From NCBI RefSeq assembly GCF_018340385.1, contig NC_056607.1:20796023-20860022 (forward strand): a stretch of DNA of 64,000 nucleotides, given 5' to 3'. Below are positions 53,301-64,000 of this stretch, in pieces; position 1 is the first letter of the stretch; every line of letters begins with the position of its first letter. The notes beneath the pieces are model-generated. The model saw nothing but the letters and a program-made list of their open reading frames with translations. It was not told the origin of the DNA and did not search any database. Made by a program: the position numbers and the translations under genes. Origin of the DNA: Cyprinus carpio (taxonomy: Eukaryota > Chordata > Actinopteri > Cypriniformes > Cyprinidae).

Positions 53301-55167
53301 AAAACATGAGAAAGTTCCTTAACGCTGTGTGATGGTAAACTTGTGACGGCAACTTTGACGTGAAAAAGAATGGGAACTCCAGTCACCAAACAGTGATCAT
53401 TTGCGGAGTTTTTGTTCCTGTTTCACTTGTTCATGTGTGCTGTGATAAAATAATTAAAACCCTGCAGGATGTTCTCATGAAAAAAATGACATTCCTCTAA
53501 AGTTTGTAAACAGGCCTTAAGCAAGTTCAGTCAGGCCTACATTATGCTGGTGCAAGATTGTATGTGATACTTTAAAATAATGATACAAATGAAACATATC
53601 TATATACTATGTTGTTATATTATATTAACATGTTAAGCATTATTTCTTAATGAATCAAAAATCATGATTCAATACATTATCTAACTTTGTTCCCATAGAA
53701 GTTCTTTTTCTCACGAGGTTCAAATTTAAATAACATGAGTTTTCTGTAGAACTGATGGGATTTTATACGAATGGAAGCATTTCAGAAAACAGCAAAGGAG
53801 GAAAAAGGACACTCTGTGCCTCAGGCTCCATTTATGTTATATATAGTAAAAGCACAACCCCCAGGACTCTTTTGACATTCTCATGGATGGAAAACAAAGA
53901 TTTTATGATAAATGCAATTGTATAAGAGTTAGGAGCTCTTGAGGCACTTTACAAGTAAAGCCAACTTTTGTTGTTCAAAAATAAGCTGAAGCATATATGT
54001 TGTGTAACCGTTTCCGTGGCATAACTGTAACCTTATGAATAATTGTATAAATAATTAAATATGCTATTATGAATTGTGTTTTTCCAAAATCATATGAAAT
54101 AAAACACCATATTCAAATGTATCATTTTTCCTTTTTATTTACTTAAAAGTGATTAACAAAAAATATGCTTGTCACAAATTTCAACAACAACAAAAACCTA
54201 TAAAATACAGTCATTATGTTTAAACCTGAAGGTACACTTTCTCATAATCTGGAAATGAAGTGAGTCTGTGGTATTTTTGGAATGCTTAACACATAATCCC
54301 TGTAGTCGTTCATCGTTTCATCTAAATCAACAAAAAAGGCACCTTGGGTACACATGGCTCTGTAATTTGTAAAGCTAATCGTCAAGGGCTGCTTGAGCCC
54401 TGCATTACATACATTACCTCAAGTCACAGGCAAAAACGACGAAGAAAAACGACAGTTTTGCTCAAAAGTTATCTGTGGTTTACATTCAGCGAGACATTAA
54501 GAGCTTCCAGGTCACAGACTCGAGCTGTCGAGTCAGATGAAACTTATACCAACATAAGATTCACTCCAAGAGGGGGGAAAGGATTTTATACTTCCAGGAT
54601 TTGCAATTTCCCCCTTAAAGCTCTAGTTTTTCCCTTTTGAATAGAATCACCCATTCATATGAATTTTAAACCGATCTCTTTGGCTAACACCGACACCAAA
54701 AGATGCATACATGATGACAGTTTCATCACATGCCTGCTAACATCTAAGGTGGCAGACTGCAGCTGGTTTAGAGGGACTCAGCCCTCATTCACAGCAAAAT
54801 AAGGCACTATGGGCAGTATCTCTGAATGGCTTCTCACCCATAATTCTCTAGTGATCATGCCCAAATTTCCCTGATTCTACGTACAATCGTTCGAGGCACA
54901 GACCAGAGTCTGATTGCTCTTTGGGACACAAACGTGGGCAGAAACTTTGTTCGCCCTGATCCTGAATGTCCTCTTTGTTTGATGAAAGAGCCTGTCCTCG
55001 CCTAGTCCAGACATCTCCTCCTCTCTCTTTGCCCCGCTGCTGGAAGCACAGATGCGAACGGCTCGAAACGAGGATCAAATGCCAATCTCAGTCTCAGAGA
55101 GACATCCAGGAGAATTAAATCTCAGATTTGTTTCAAAACATCAGGTGATGTTCAGCTGGCAGAGAGT
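50321..55167. other. intergenic / arrdc2 3' flank, no other gene seen
   Basis: At 51930-52060 AGTGTTGGGAAAGTTATTTT and the following alternating ATTAC phrases match the end of a common fish hAT-like element. At 52360-52560 there is a repeat rich in AAACAC/CACACA phrases. About 54140-55167 is the probable arrdc2 3' UTR on the minus strand. No further gene is supported. Confidence 0.5.
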
Positions 55168-58100
55168 TCAACAGGTCATGCAGCGAGGACGCATGGTGAT
55201 GGGCTGAGGGTTTGGGTCCACCTGAGAATAAAGAGAAAAAATAAATAAATAAATAAATAAAACACAGATCAGAACACTTCCCAGAGTGATGCTTTTCAAA
55301 AGTACCAGATGCCTTTATCAGTGATTTGCAGAGAGCAGGGAAAGAATCAACTCTTTATGAGCAGGATGAAACTCTTCCTTATCTTTTGTTACTGATGTCA
55401 AAGGCTGCACATCTCAGTATTTCGCTGGAAATTCATCATTACCTGTGCAGTTGCAAGCCAAATTGGGAAGATGCCAATTTTGTGCAATTGTGTTTTGTAA
55501 AATCAGAATAGATTTGAATGTTTTAAGATCATTTCTAAATAAAAGTAAAAAAATAAAAAAAATAAAAAGGGTTTACGCTGAGGTTTTCAGGCTTTCAAAT
55601 TTTAGTTTGTTTGCATTAAACAGTTTTTCTGCCTCCTCTGATTCAAAAATCTATGATGCAGTTGTGATATTAAAATCACATTGTACAACTGAGAGACACA
55701 AAGTTGCAAATTCAAGAGGTTGTAATTATGATATATAACCTGAAATTATTAAAAAGTATGTCATAAGAAACTTATAAAGAATTTTTTTACTCTTTTTGGG
55801 CCTCTTCTGAAGTAAAAGTCTAGGTTTCAGGATTTCATATTACACATATTATGCACTATTACATATTAAATTAATATTATACTTTTTGTACTTCCAAACA
55901 GTTTAGTTTTTTGTTCCTTAAACATATAAAAATGTAAAAATCTTGGCCCTGACTGATAAAACCGGTTGAAAACCTCTGTCTAATACATAACTAGAGTTTT
56001 GCACGTCTGCTCACCTCGCTGTACACCGGCGGCGGGCGTAATCTGAACTCCTGCACGTAGGCCATGAGGGAGCGCTGCAGCACGCCGCTGAGATCTTCCT
56101 GAGGTTGGACTGCTGTGGAGTTCTGGACCGCTTCCTCATCTGACACAACAGCGCTGTAATCCGGAGGAGCTGTGGTTAAAAAACAAACCAGACTCAAAGT
56201 GAGCGACACATTTCACGGTGTGACGACGCTTTCAGGCTGATGAAAGAGAACGAAACCCAGGGTTGGGCAGAAACGTACGCTCAGGCTGCTCAGGGATGGC
56301 CATGCGAAGCCACTCCATGTTCACGCTGTACTGGCTGCTAACGCTAGACGTGCGACTGCCGAACGGATGCAAAGGGATGGTGCCCATAACCAAAGGAAGC
56401 TCCAGGGAAAGCTTGGACGTCCCAGGAACATCAACGCACACCTATGAGAATACAAAGTTATGTTTACTCATTCATGATCATTCCAGCAGCTTTAGTAGCT
56501 CTAAGTTCTCAAACTCACCCTGAGCATGTATTCCACTTTAATGATGCGACACTGCAGGATGGAGGGGCCGACTGGAGGGATTTTGATGGCGCGGCCGTGC
56601 CACGTCTCTCTACGGCGTGCACCAAGTATGTCCCCGCACAACGTGGCCACCACGGCCCTCTTCTGTTTCATGGTTCCCCTTGCGATGAAGGTCTGCGTCT
56701 GGGTGATGTAAGCTTTCGGCACCACGGAGCGAGACGTGGAGTTATCGAATTCAGCGAAGACTGGAATCACTTCACCCGGCGTGTAGCCCTTGCGGTCGAT
56801 CTTTGCGGTGATCGACACCTGCCCGCAGTTGCGGTACCAGATGCGGGCCATCTTCTCTTTGGTTCCAGCTTGAGGCGCCTTAGGATAAAAACTTTTAAAT
56901 TTAGCATGCACAAAATTATAAACCGAAAATAAAGCAAAACAGCCATTCTGAGCTCCTACCAGCAAACTTGGCGTGTTGATGTCAATGGGCTCGATAACCG
57001 TGAACTCCTTCTTGATCTTCTTGACGGCGGCCCACGGGCGATGCAGCTTAACCTTCACCCAGTATCGAATGCTGCCGTGCTTGCCCTCAAAAGATGTCAC
57101 TAGGGTTCTGACAGACAAAACACTTGCATTAACGCTCATATCCTTGCAAAACTTTCCAAATAAAGCTCACTGATAACATTTTTATGAGACTAATAAAGCA
57201 AGCGACGCTTACTCCTCTGGCAGCTGGAAACTGAAAGGGTACTCGTGTCTCCCGGCAGACAGGACTGTCAGTTCACCATTATCTGGAGGAGAAGAAACAT
57301 GATTGCACCAATGAATCATAAACACACAACGATAAGGGCAGTAATGTCAGAATAGCATGATGATATAACACAAAACATAACATCAACTGCTGATGTCACT
57401 AAGGAATATTTTTGTCGAGTTCATTCAAAACCTTTTGGTTCAGATTTTGTTAGCTGTCAAAGGCATAAAGTAGAACTTGTTTCACATTAAGCCCCAGCCT
57501 CTTGAATAATAATAACTGACTTGGCAGCTATTAAATAGAGCTCAGCTTAATAGTTATTTACACATTAACCAAACTGCTGATGTAAAGGTCCTGCTTCACT
57601 CAAACACACAAAATTAAGACTAATTTATATTATATTATATTAACTAAAAACTGCTGTTTACAACAAGAATGGAGCGATTTCCGATGAGCGAGTCAATTAT
57701 AAACGATTCCTTTGAGTTGAAAACGTTCAATTAATTGCATAATCCAACTGATAGCGATTCGTTATCGAGTTCAGTTCTTTTGAATCAATGGTCAACAATA
57801 ACAACACACACACACACACACAGCATACGAGTAGACATTTTGATGCTTTTTTAGCTTCAATTAATTTTCACTTTCATTATGTTTATTTTTAAATCACGTG
57901 AGAAAGCAAGTCTGGTTAGGGAGAATAATAACAGAAATGTTGTTTTTATTTTTGGGTGAACTCCTTGAAGAGTCGACTCAGTCAGCTGAAAGGCGAAAAC
58001 AAGTTTGAACATCTTCCACTCTGGCTGTGAGTGACTGACCTGCCTGCAGCAGAACTTCTCTCCGGTTCAGGTACTCCACTTCATCGCTGTAGTTCTGCGT

Positions 58101-58313
58101 GTAAGCCGTGCTGGACCCGGCGCTGCGAGACTCGGTCCAGTGGACTTTAGCGAAACCTTCTGCATGCAACTTCAGCGACTGCACTTTAGTCTCCACCGAG
58201 AGCTCGAGCACAACCTTCCCTGAGACAACATCTCCGCTGCTGAACACTGGAGGACAGTCCAGCTCCGGGGAATCGAACACTATGTCAAACTTTTTCAGCT
58301 TGTCGAAAATCAT
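55168..58313 (-). CDS. arrdc2: arrestin domain-containing protein 2 (main isoform)
   Basis: ARRDC2 is an alpha-arrestin that recruits NEDD4-family HECT ubiquitin ligases to membrane cargo at the plasma membrane and endosomes. Seven exons join in phase: 58040-58313, 57213-57282, 56960-57107, 56519-56878, 56279-56441, 56015-56169 and 55168-55221. They give 407 residues, the length I recall for the human protein. The arrestin N domain covers roughly 1-160 (with HWTESRSAGSSTAYTQ and TSFEGKHGSIRYWVK). The C domain covers roughly 165-310 (with KIDRKGYTPGEVIPVFAE and IGTIPLHPFGSR-like MGTIPLHPFGSR). Two PPxY motifs, PPDY (340-343) and PPVY (385-388), are the WW-domain ligands. The C-terminus, MRPRCMTC, is the ARRDC2 hallmark and separates it from ARRDC3 and ARRDC4. 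A possible polyadenylation signal lies about 1 kb downstream at 54134-54139. Confidence 0.93.
58040..58313 (-). CDS. arrdc2: arrdc2 first coding exon 1B
   Basis: This exon encodes residues 1-91, beginning MIFDKLKKFDIVFDSPELD and containing PVFSSGDVVSGKVVLEL. It ends in phase 1 (GCAG/GTCAGT) and joins exon 2 at 57282. A TATA-like TACATAAAG lies on the minus strand near 58340-58349, some 30 bases upstream of the ATG. If used, that would give a very short leader. Confidence 0.9.
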
Positions 58314-58449
58314 CTTTGGGCTTTGCTAAGCACAGCCCTTTATGTATAATTCAGACGTGCGAAGTCAAACAAAGAGCGCGTGCGTGCATTCAAGTGCAAG
58401 GAAGCTGCTCTTCCTTCAGGTTCAAAACAAAACTGAAGCTGTGCATGTT

Positions 58450-59432
58450 CCCTGAAGGGCCTTTAACTCGTGTGGGCGGTCCTGCCTGCTCATAAACATC
58501 TTAACTGGGTGTGGATGGAGAGAGAGAGCTCGGATGATTGATGCTTACAGGTTCTTAGACAAAAACAAGCTGACTGAGCATGCCCAAAGAAGAGGAACCT
58601 CCCAGTGAAGAAGTTCGGCAAAACAAGAACGGGTTCGTTCTGTGTCACTTTTCTGAAAGATGCGCATATGCGAACTTCTTTTGCATAATAAATAAGTTAA
58701 ACAAACACTTAAGCCATTTCAGTCTCAAACATTTAGTGGCACTGCAGAAAGCGTATGAACTGCCACAAGTATTAAGCTGGTCAAACAAAAGTGCAAAAGC
58801 ACTTTTCTCAGACTTGTATGACGAAAACAACTTGTTTCTTTGTTAGCAGCGAAGTAGAGTTCACGCATCGCCCTCTCGCGGTGGATGCGCTTCTTTAGTT
58901 TAACGCCTCGCACGTTGTTAGTGTGCTTTTGTCTCCCTCTAGCGGTTTAAAGCTGGAATTACAACGTGAGGCCTGTCACGTCTGTGCTGCCGAGTCACAA
59001 GCTGTTTATTTAGATAATGATAAGAAAGTCTGGCCATGCGATTTCTTAAACTGACACATGCAGCAAAACTGTGTATCGCTCTGTTTTGACACAAGAACCA
59101 ACTTTAATTGGGCTAATCTTTAAAATAGCCAAATATTGTCCGTTCCAAGCCTTTAAATATGAACGGATGTAAGCCAGTGTCTGAAATGCATATTAGTGAT
59201 AATCATATTCCTTAAAGGACTCTTCATTGTCAGTTGTGATATCTGACAAAACACTGGCTGTGATGACGGATATTTCTTCTGTCCGCAGCCTAATTTCTCT
59301 TTATCGCTGAAGAAAGAAAAGTCTGTTTGCATTCTGATAACCTTTGATATCTTATAAAAAAAAAAAAAAAAAAAAAAAACAGCTCACTTGACAGACTGTC
59401 AGTGAAGAAAAATGCCAATGAAAGAACTAATA

Positions 59433-59510
<78 letters not shown>

Positions 59511-59709
59511 ATATATATATATATATATTATAAAGTTAAAGAAAAACGTTTGTTTAAATAATTTGACAAAGATTATTTACTTATTGTTATTTACTTATCT
59601 TTCTCTCATTACACTAAATAAATCACAAATTATTTAATAATTACAAAAAAAATTAATTACAATTAATTGAATATTAATTCAACAGTTTGTCAAAAGTATT
59701 GTGTTATAT

Positions 59710-59744
<35 letters not shown>

Positions 59745-59871
59745 GTATCATTGTTTGATATTGTTGAGAGGATCAAGACCTCTAAGGATAGGACAAAAAT
59801 TTGAAGGGGTATACAGACTGAAACAGGCATTTGGTGTATTTAAACCAGCTACTTTGCAACAAAACAGTAAA
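58450..59871. other. arrdc2 upstream / intron 1A, no other gene seen
   Basis: This lies between the two alternative first exons. It contains a poly-A run near 59357-59380, (AT)n at 59436-59529 and a short (AT)n at 59712-59741. I looked for further arrestin exons belonging to exon 1A and found none. Confidence 0.6.
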
Positions 59872-60150
59872 GTGAAAAAAAGTGAAAGTGACATGACATA
59901 CAGCCAAGTATGGTGACCCATACTCAGAATTCGTGCTCTGCTTTTAACCCATCCAAAGTGCACACACACACACCATGAACACACACCCGGAGCAGTGGGT
60001 ATCATTTATGCTGCTGTGCCCGGGGAGCAGTTTGGGGTTCGGTGTATTGCTCAAGGTCACCTCAGTCGTGGTATTGCCGGCCTGAGACTTGAACCCACAC
60101 CCTTAAGGTTAGGAATCAAACTCTCTAACCACTAGGCCATGACTTCCCCT
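59872..60150 (-). mobile_element. V-SINE copy 2, reverse orientation
   Basis: On the minus strand it reads an A-box region (TGGCCTAGTGGTTAGAGAG), a B-box region (GGTTCAAGTCTCAGGCC), the core (CCTTGAGCAATACACCGAAC) and a tail ending GTCACTTTCACTTTTTT. It is the same family as 3491-3829, inserted in arrdc2 intron 1A. Confidence 0.8.
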
Positions 60151-60543
60151 ATTGGGACACCATATTGTACTGCATTCACAGAAACTGCCAATTACTGCTG
60201 CAAAGTATTCAAATCAACTAGTAGGTCATAACATCCAACACTATTACATTATATTGTGTTTTTAGAACAGTAAAGCACAACTTGTTAACCTGTCAATCAG
60301 TACTTCCTATTCACATCAACCCAAACACGCCTTTATTTCATTTTAATGACAATAGCTGAGCTTTTATCACCTTGGTGAGAAGCAGTTGCTCATGTGTATT
60401 TAATCTAATCAGATGAATGATTAACCAGATCGCACGTTTGCTCAGCGTTATAGCTCCTGTGCTAGCTGTCAAAGGTCACGAAGAAGAAGCCAGTCATTAG
60501 TGTAACTACTGCATGACCACCCTCAGAATCAGAAAGATCTTAA

Positions 60544-61291
60544 AGGGGCAGTTCACCATTTTGTCGTGATTTACTCTTCCTCATGTTGTCCCAAACCTGC
60601 ATGACTTTCTTTCTTCGTCATTTTTTTTATATTCATAATGAATGGTGGCTGAAGATGTGAGGGCATAAATATCACTGTAAAAATGCTCCTCACAAGTTAA
60701 ATAAGCCTTCAGGAGCCGTATGATATGATAGTAAGGAATGTTTTGCACATTATTACTGATAATATTGATATCTGCCCTTATTCACTGAGGATTCCTAAAT
60801 ACATGGAAACTAGTGATAGGTCCGTTGTTTACCGTCCGTTAGTGAATGAAAAGTATACAAAACCAATTTTAATGATGCATTTACAATTCAGACTGATACA
60901 ACTAAAAAAAACTCTCATAATCCAAAAGCTTTTGTATTTTACATAAAGCTACCATACGGATTCAGAGGATTTGGAATATTCTTCCCTCAATGCTTTTATG
61001 ATGATGTCTTTGGTGAGTTACTATTCATTGCAAGTTTATGGAAAAGACCAGTTAGGATATTCTTCAAAATGTCTCTTTTTGTGATGCACAGACCCATACA
61101 ACAACAAAAAATATATATTTCAAATATATTGTTTAAATACATTTCAAAATAATAAAATAAAAAAAATGGCAAAAATATATTTGCTAATATGTTTTAAAAT
61201 ATATTTCTGGAAATATTTTCAACTTATATATATTATATATTTTTAGGTTTTTGTATACTTTTGCAAATATATATATATATATATATATAGG

Positions 61292-61345
<54 letters not shown>

Positions 61346-61752
61346 CATTTTTAAAAAGCATTTTAAAATATATTTTTTCAAAATTACAATATTATACATT
61401 ATTTTGTAGAATTAAATTGTTATAAATTAGTATAATTATAAATGAACAAAATACTTGGAATGTAAATTAAGCATTATTAAATCATAAATCTAATCTTGAT
61501 GTCTAGTAGGCTATTCTTTCCACCACATTTGTATTAAATGCTACTGTAAGATTGGAAATGTATTTGTTTTTTTGCCTCTGAAATACATTCATTTTGAAAT
61601 ATAATTTGGTATATGAAGGTTGAAACAATAACTACATATTTAGCATATATTAAAATCATATTTTGGCTAGAAATCACACACACACACATACATTTCTATA
61701 TGGGGAAATAAACTCAAACGGTTCTTTATTATTTTTTGAGTGAGCCATCGCT
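60544..61752. mobile_element. possible TTAA-flanked element in arrdc2 intron 1A
   Basis: The left end AGGGGCAGTTCACCATTTTG after TTAA (60540-60543) and the right end TTTTTTGAGTGAGCCATCGCT before TTAA (61753-61756) resemble the AGGG-AGTTCACCC family. The interior is AT-rich and includes (AT)n at 61266-61344. It could instead be two separate fragments. Confidence 0.4.
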
Positions 61753-61791
61753 TTAAATATCTAACCAGTTGATAAATCAGTTCAAACCCAC

Positions 61792-62050
61792 CTCGGATAA
61801 GGTGCTGTCTCTTCCTGAAGTAAGTGATCTTGGATGTGTAGTCGTTGTAGACGGTGTTCACGCCGACGCTGCGGTTTTCCAGCCAGTGTGCTGCAGCGAC
61901 CCCTCGTCCCAGGACTCTCAGGGCTCGGACTCTGATTTCTCGGTTGAGCTCCAGGGTCACCACGCCAGAGATCATCTCTCCACTGCAGTACACAGCATCC
62001 CCCGGACCGTCCAGCTCAAGAGCAAAGAGTTTGACGCTTTGGAAAGCCAT
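61792..62050 (-). CDS. arrdc2: arrdc2 alternative first coding exon 1A
   Basis: The exon begins MAFQSVKLFALELDGPGD and runs 86 codons plus one base, ending CGAG/GTGGGT in phase 1. That is the same phase as exon 1B, so either can splice to exon 2. It aligns with exon 1B along its whole length (YCSGEMISGVVTLEL against VFSSGDVVSGKVVLEL; HWLENRSVGVNTVYNDYT against HWTESRSAGSSTAYTQNY). No other arrestin exons lie between it and exon 1B, so it is best read as an alternative promoter exon and not a separate gene. It would give a 402-residue isoform. From memory, human ARRDC2 also has an isoform with an HWLExRSVGVN-type N-terminus. Confidence 0.8.
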
Positions 62051-62130
62051 AACTGTGATGCCCAAAATATAGAGTTCAACTCATATGAATAATAAGTTTG
62101 TGCATCACGATTAAAGGCTATTTTAACTCT

Positions 62131-62140
62131 CTTATACCAG
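62131..62140 (-). promoter_or_regulatory. TATA-like element of arrdc2 exon 1A
   Basis: CTGGTATAAG on the minus strand lies about 85 bases upstream of the exon 1A ATG, at a sensible distance for a short 5' leader. Its sequence is close to, but not, a consensus TATA box. Confidence 0.3.
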
Positions 62141-64000
62141 GTGCAAGCACAGCGCTCAATAAAAACGTCATTTAAACCTTCAGTTTTAAATAGTTAGAAC
62201 GTTATTAAGTTACGTAGGTGACATTACAACAAGGTCAAAAAGAAGACGAACGCAACTTTCACTTTTAAAACCCACAAACTGCAGCCTGGGTGCCAGAATA
62301 AAGTCACAACACCAGCGTAAAAGTTAAATGTATTCTGTCTGTTGTTTGGAGACCGCCCACTTTCGTTTGTGCACCAGAAGGAAGCAGGACACGGCCTTTT
62401 AAGTTGTAGCCACGCCCACTGGCTGGTGTAAATATGCATTCGAGCATGTTTTAGACAAGTGTATAACGTGCCAATTTCTTGCGTTTTTTGTTACTTTTGT
62501 TAATCTGAGATACATTTTTCTTGCTGTATGTAATTTAACATTTTCTGTTGTCTGTCGTATTTATGCTGGAATAAAGTGGAAAAGAAAATAAATATATATA
62601 TATATATATAATTTTTTTTTTTTTTTTACTAGAAACATGCAAAGTAAAAAACATTTGAAAACGTTATCACAATTTTGGACCCCACTATACACATTTACGG
62701 CATGATAATAACACTATTCCTAATTCTGTGACCTTGCAAATGCAGTAAAATGTAACATGAGACAAATCATAGCAAAAACCCTATCTAAATTTCACTAAAA
62801 TGAAATATTGAACTTGTGTATGTATAAACATCAAACAGCTGAAGTTCAAGGTTGCAACTTAGATGTTGTGTTTGTTTTGAGTGTGAGAAAGCAAGATCCG
62901 AGTTAGAGGCGGGACCAGTCCCTCGACAGATGGTCTGATGACACACAGGCTCTGGTTAAATACGGTGCAGGCACAGGATCATGCCACTCTCCCACACAAA
63001 CACAGACCTGCATGGAAGCTCTTCTCTGGCAGACAGCAGCACGTTTAACTGTAAACCTCTGGCACTGTCCTATGATATTTTGCACATGCGTTGGTCTAAA
63101 TGCCTGTAAGTGTTGTGTGAAATCAGTGAGTTAGTCGCCTTCTGACACACTCCTTGTAGTCATTACCACCGTGAGCTCCAGATCGCCATTTAACCTTGAA
63201 GTTCCCCACACACACTTTTGATCTGTACGCAAGATGTGCTCTGTTGTCATAACATGCCTCAAAGCCTCTTTTATGCTGATAAGAACTTTTTACACTTTAT
63301 GGAGGTAATGACGTTTTGTGCCGAATTCTGCACTTCCAACATAACATGAATTTGCAGGACACACATATACACAATGAATTGAAACATGCATGCTTTTTAA
63401 TAGTCAAAAACAAAAAAGGTCTGCACTCTAAACAAATGTACGTGTCCTTTTTAAGCTAGTTCATGCATATGAGGTGTTTGTCATTAAACGTTATCAACAA
63501 TATCAAATCCATCATAATAGTCATTGTTCCTGTGTGTTGTTATTGTATGCTAGAGTTGAGTTGGATTTTGGAGTTGAGTTGAATATGCATGAACAATACG
63601 CTAAAGAAGGCTTTTAGCCAGAAAATGACATTTGTTTAGAGTAGAGACTTTTTTCGTGATTTGGACATTTTCAACTCAAAACGACATATGACTGATGTGT
63701 TGAAGAAGTGGCTTTTCCAGGGATGCCTTGCAGTAGGGTTTGGGAACAAGCGCTTTGTTGTGGGTTGTCCTGAAGTCATGTTCGCTGTGCCAGGGCCTGA
63801 TATGGCTGTCTTTAACCTTGAAAGAGATAAATGTACGGTCAAGATTAGCTTTAAAACTTATATGAGCTCTTAAACTCAAATAATTGGTCATTGAACAACT
63901 ATTATATAGCACAACGCCTATAAATGGGAGAATTCTTGATATATATTTGATAGCATCAGGCAAAATCGCTTTTAATTAAACTACTTGTCCACTATTTATC
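62141..64000. other. right flank, no gene seen
   Basis: This is DNA upstream of arrdc2 exon 1A. A short (TA)n/poly-T run occurs at about 62593-62628. Open frames on both strands near 63640-63960 have no recognisable domain. Confidence 0.5.

Noticed and set aside
56444..56932. 162-codon plus-strand open frame
   Set aside because: It is a shadow of arrdc2 exon 4, which matches the arrestin C domain on the minus strand.

Overview
The window looks like a piece of teleost fish chromosome, most likely from a cyprinid (zebrafish, carp or goldfish group). It has spliced vertebrate genes with GT-AG introns, AT-rich intergenic DNA, long (AT)n and (GT)n microsatellites, tRNA-derived V-SINEs, Tc1-like, hAT-like and L2-like elements, and many short non-autonomous DNA elements of types I recognise from cyprinid genomes. 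No database search was possible, so gene names rest on recognising protein families.

Layout. (1) 1-18803, minus strand: the 5' half of wdr18. Four exons encode the first 199 residues. The remaining exons lie off the left edge, and intron 3 is about 12.3 kb long and packed with transposons. (2) 19510-23112, minus strand: a five-exon gene for a 238-residue protein with a short N-terminal tail, one transmembrane helix, a glycosylated coiled-coil ectodomain with four cysteines and a C-terminal GPI-type signal. This is the architecture of BST2/tetherin. A perfect interferon-response core lies about 290 bp upstream of its ATG. (3) 26806-29689, plus strand: leader, V, J-like and C segments of an immunoglobulin light chain-like locus, closest in character to the sigma (teleost L2) type. 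The C segment is frameshifted, so it is a relic. It sits between the two halves of what looks like one hAT-like repeat. (4) 29690-55167: about 25 kb with no gene I can support, made of repeats and AT-rich DNA. (5) 55168-62050, minus strand: arrdc2, an alpha-arrestin with PPxY motifs. Two alternative first exons (58040-58313 and 61792-62050) each encode a different version of the start of the arrestin N domain. (6) 62140-64000: no gene seen.

The genes do not form a pathway: wdr18 acts in ribosome biogenesis, arrdc2 is a ubiquitin-ligase adaptor, and the tetherin-like gene is a candidate antiviral surface protein. The placing is still informative, because in human BST2, PLVAP and ARRDC2 all lie in 19p13.11 and WDR18 in 19p13.3. 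The tetherin-like gene next to wdr18 and arrdc2 therefore fits conserved linkage. It is the most interesting candidate here, followed by the dual-first-exon structure of arrdc2 and the light-chain relic.
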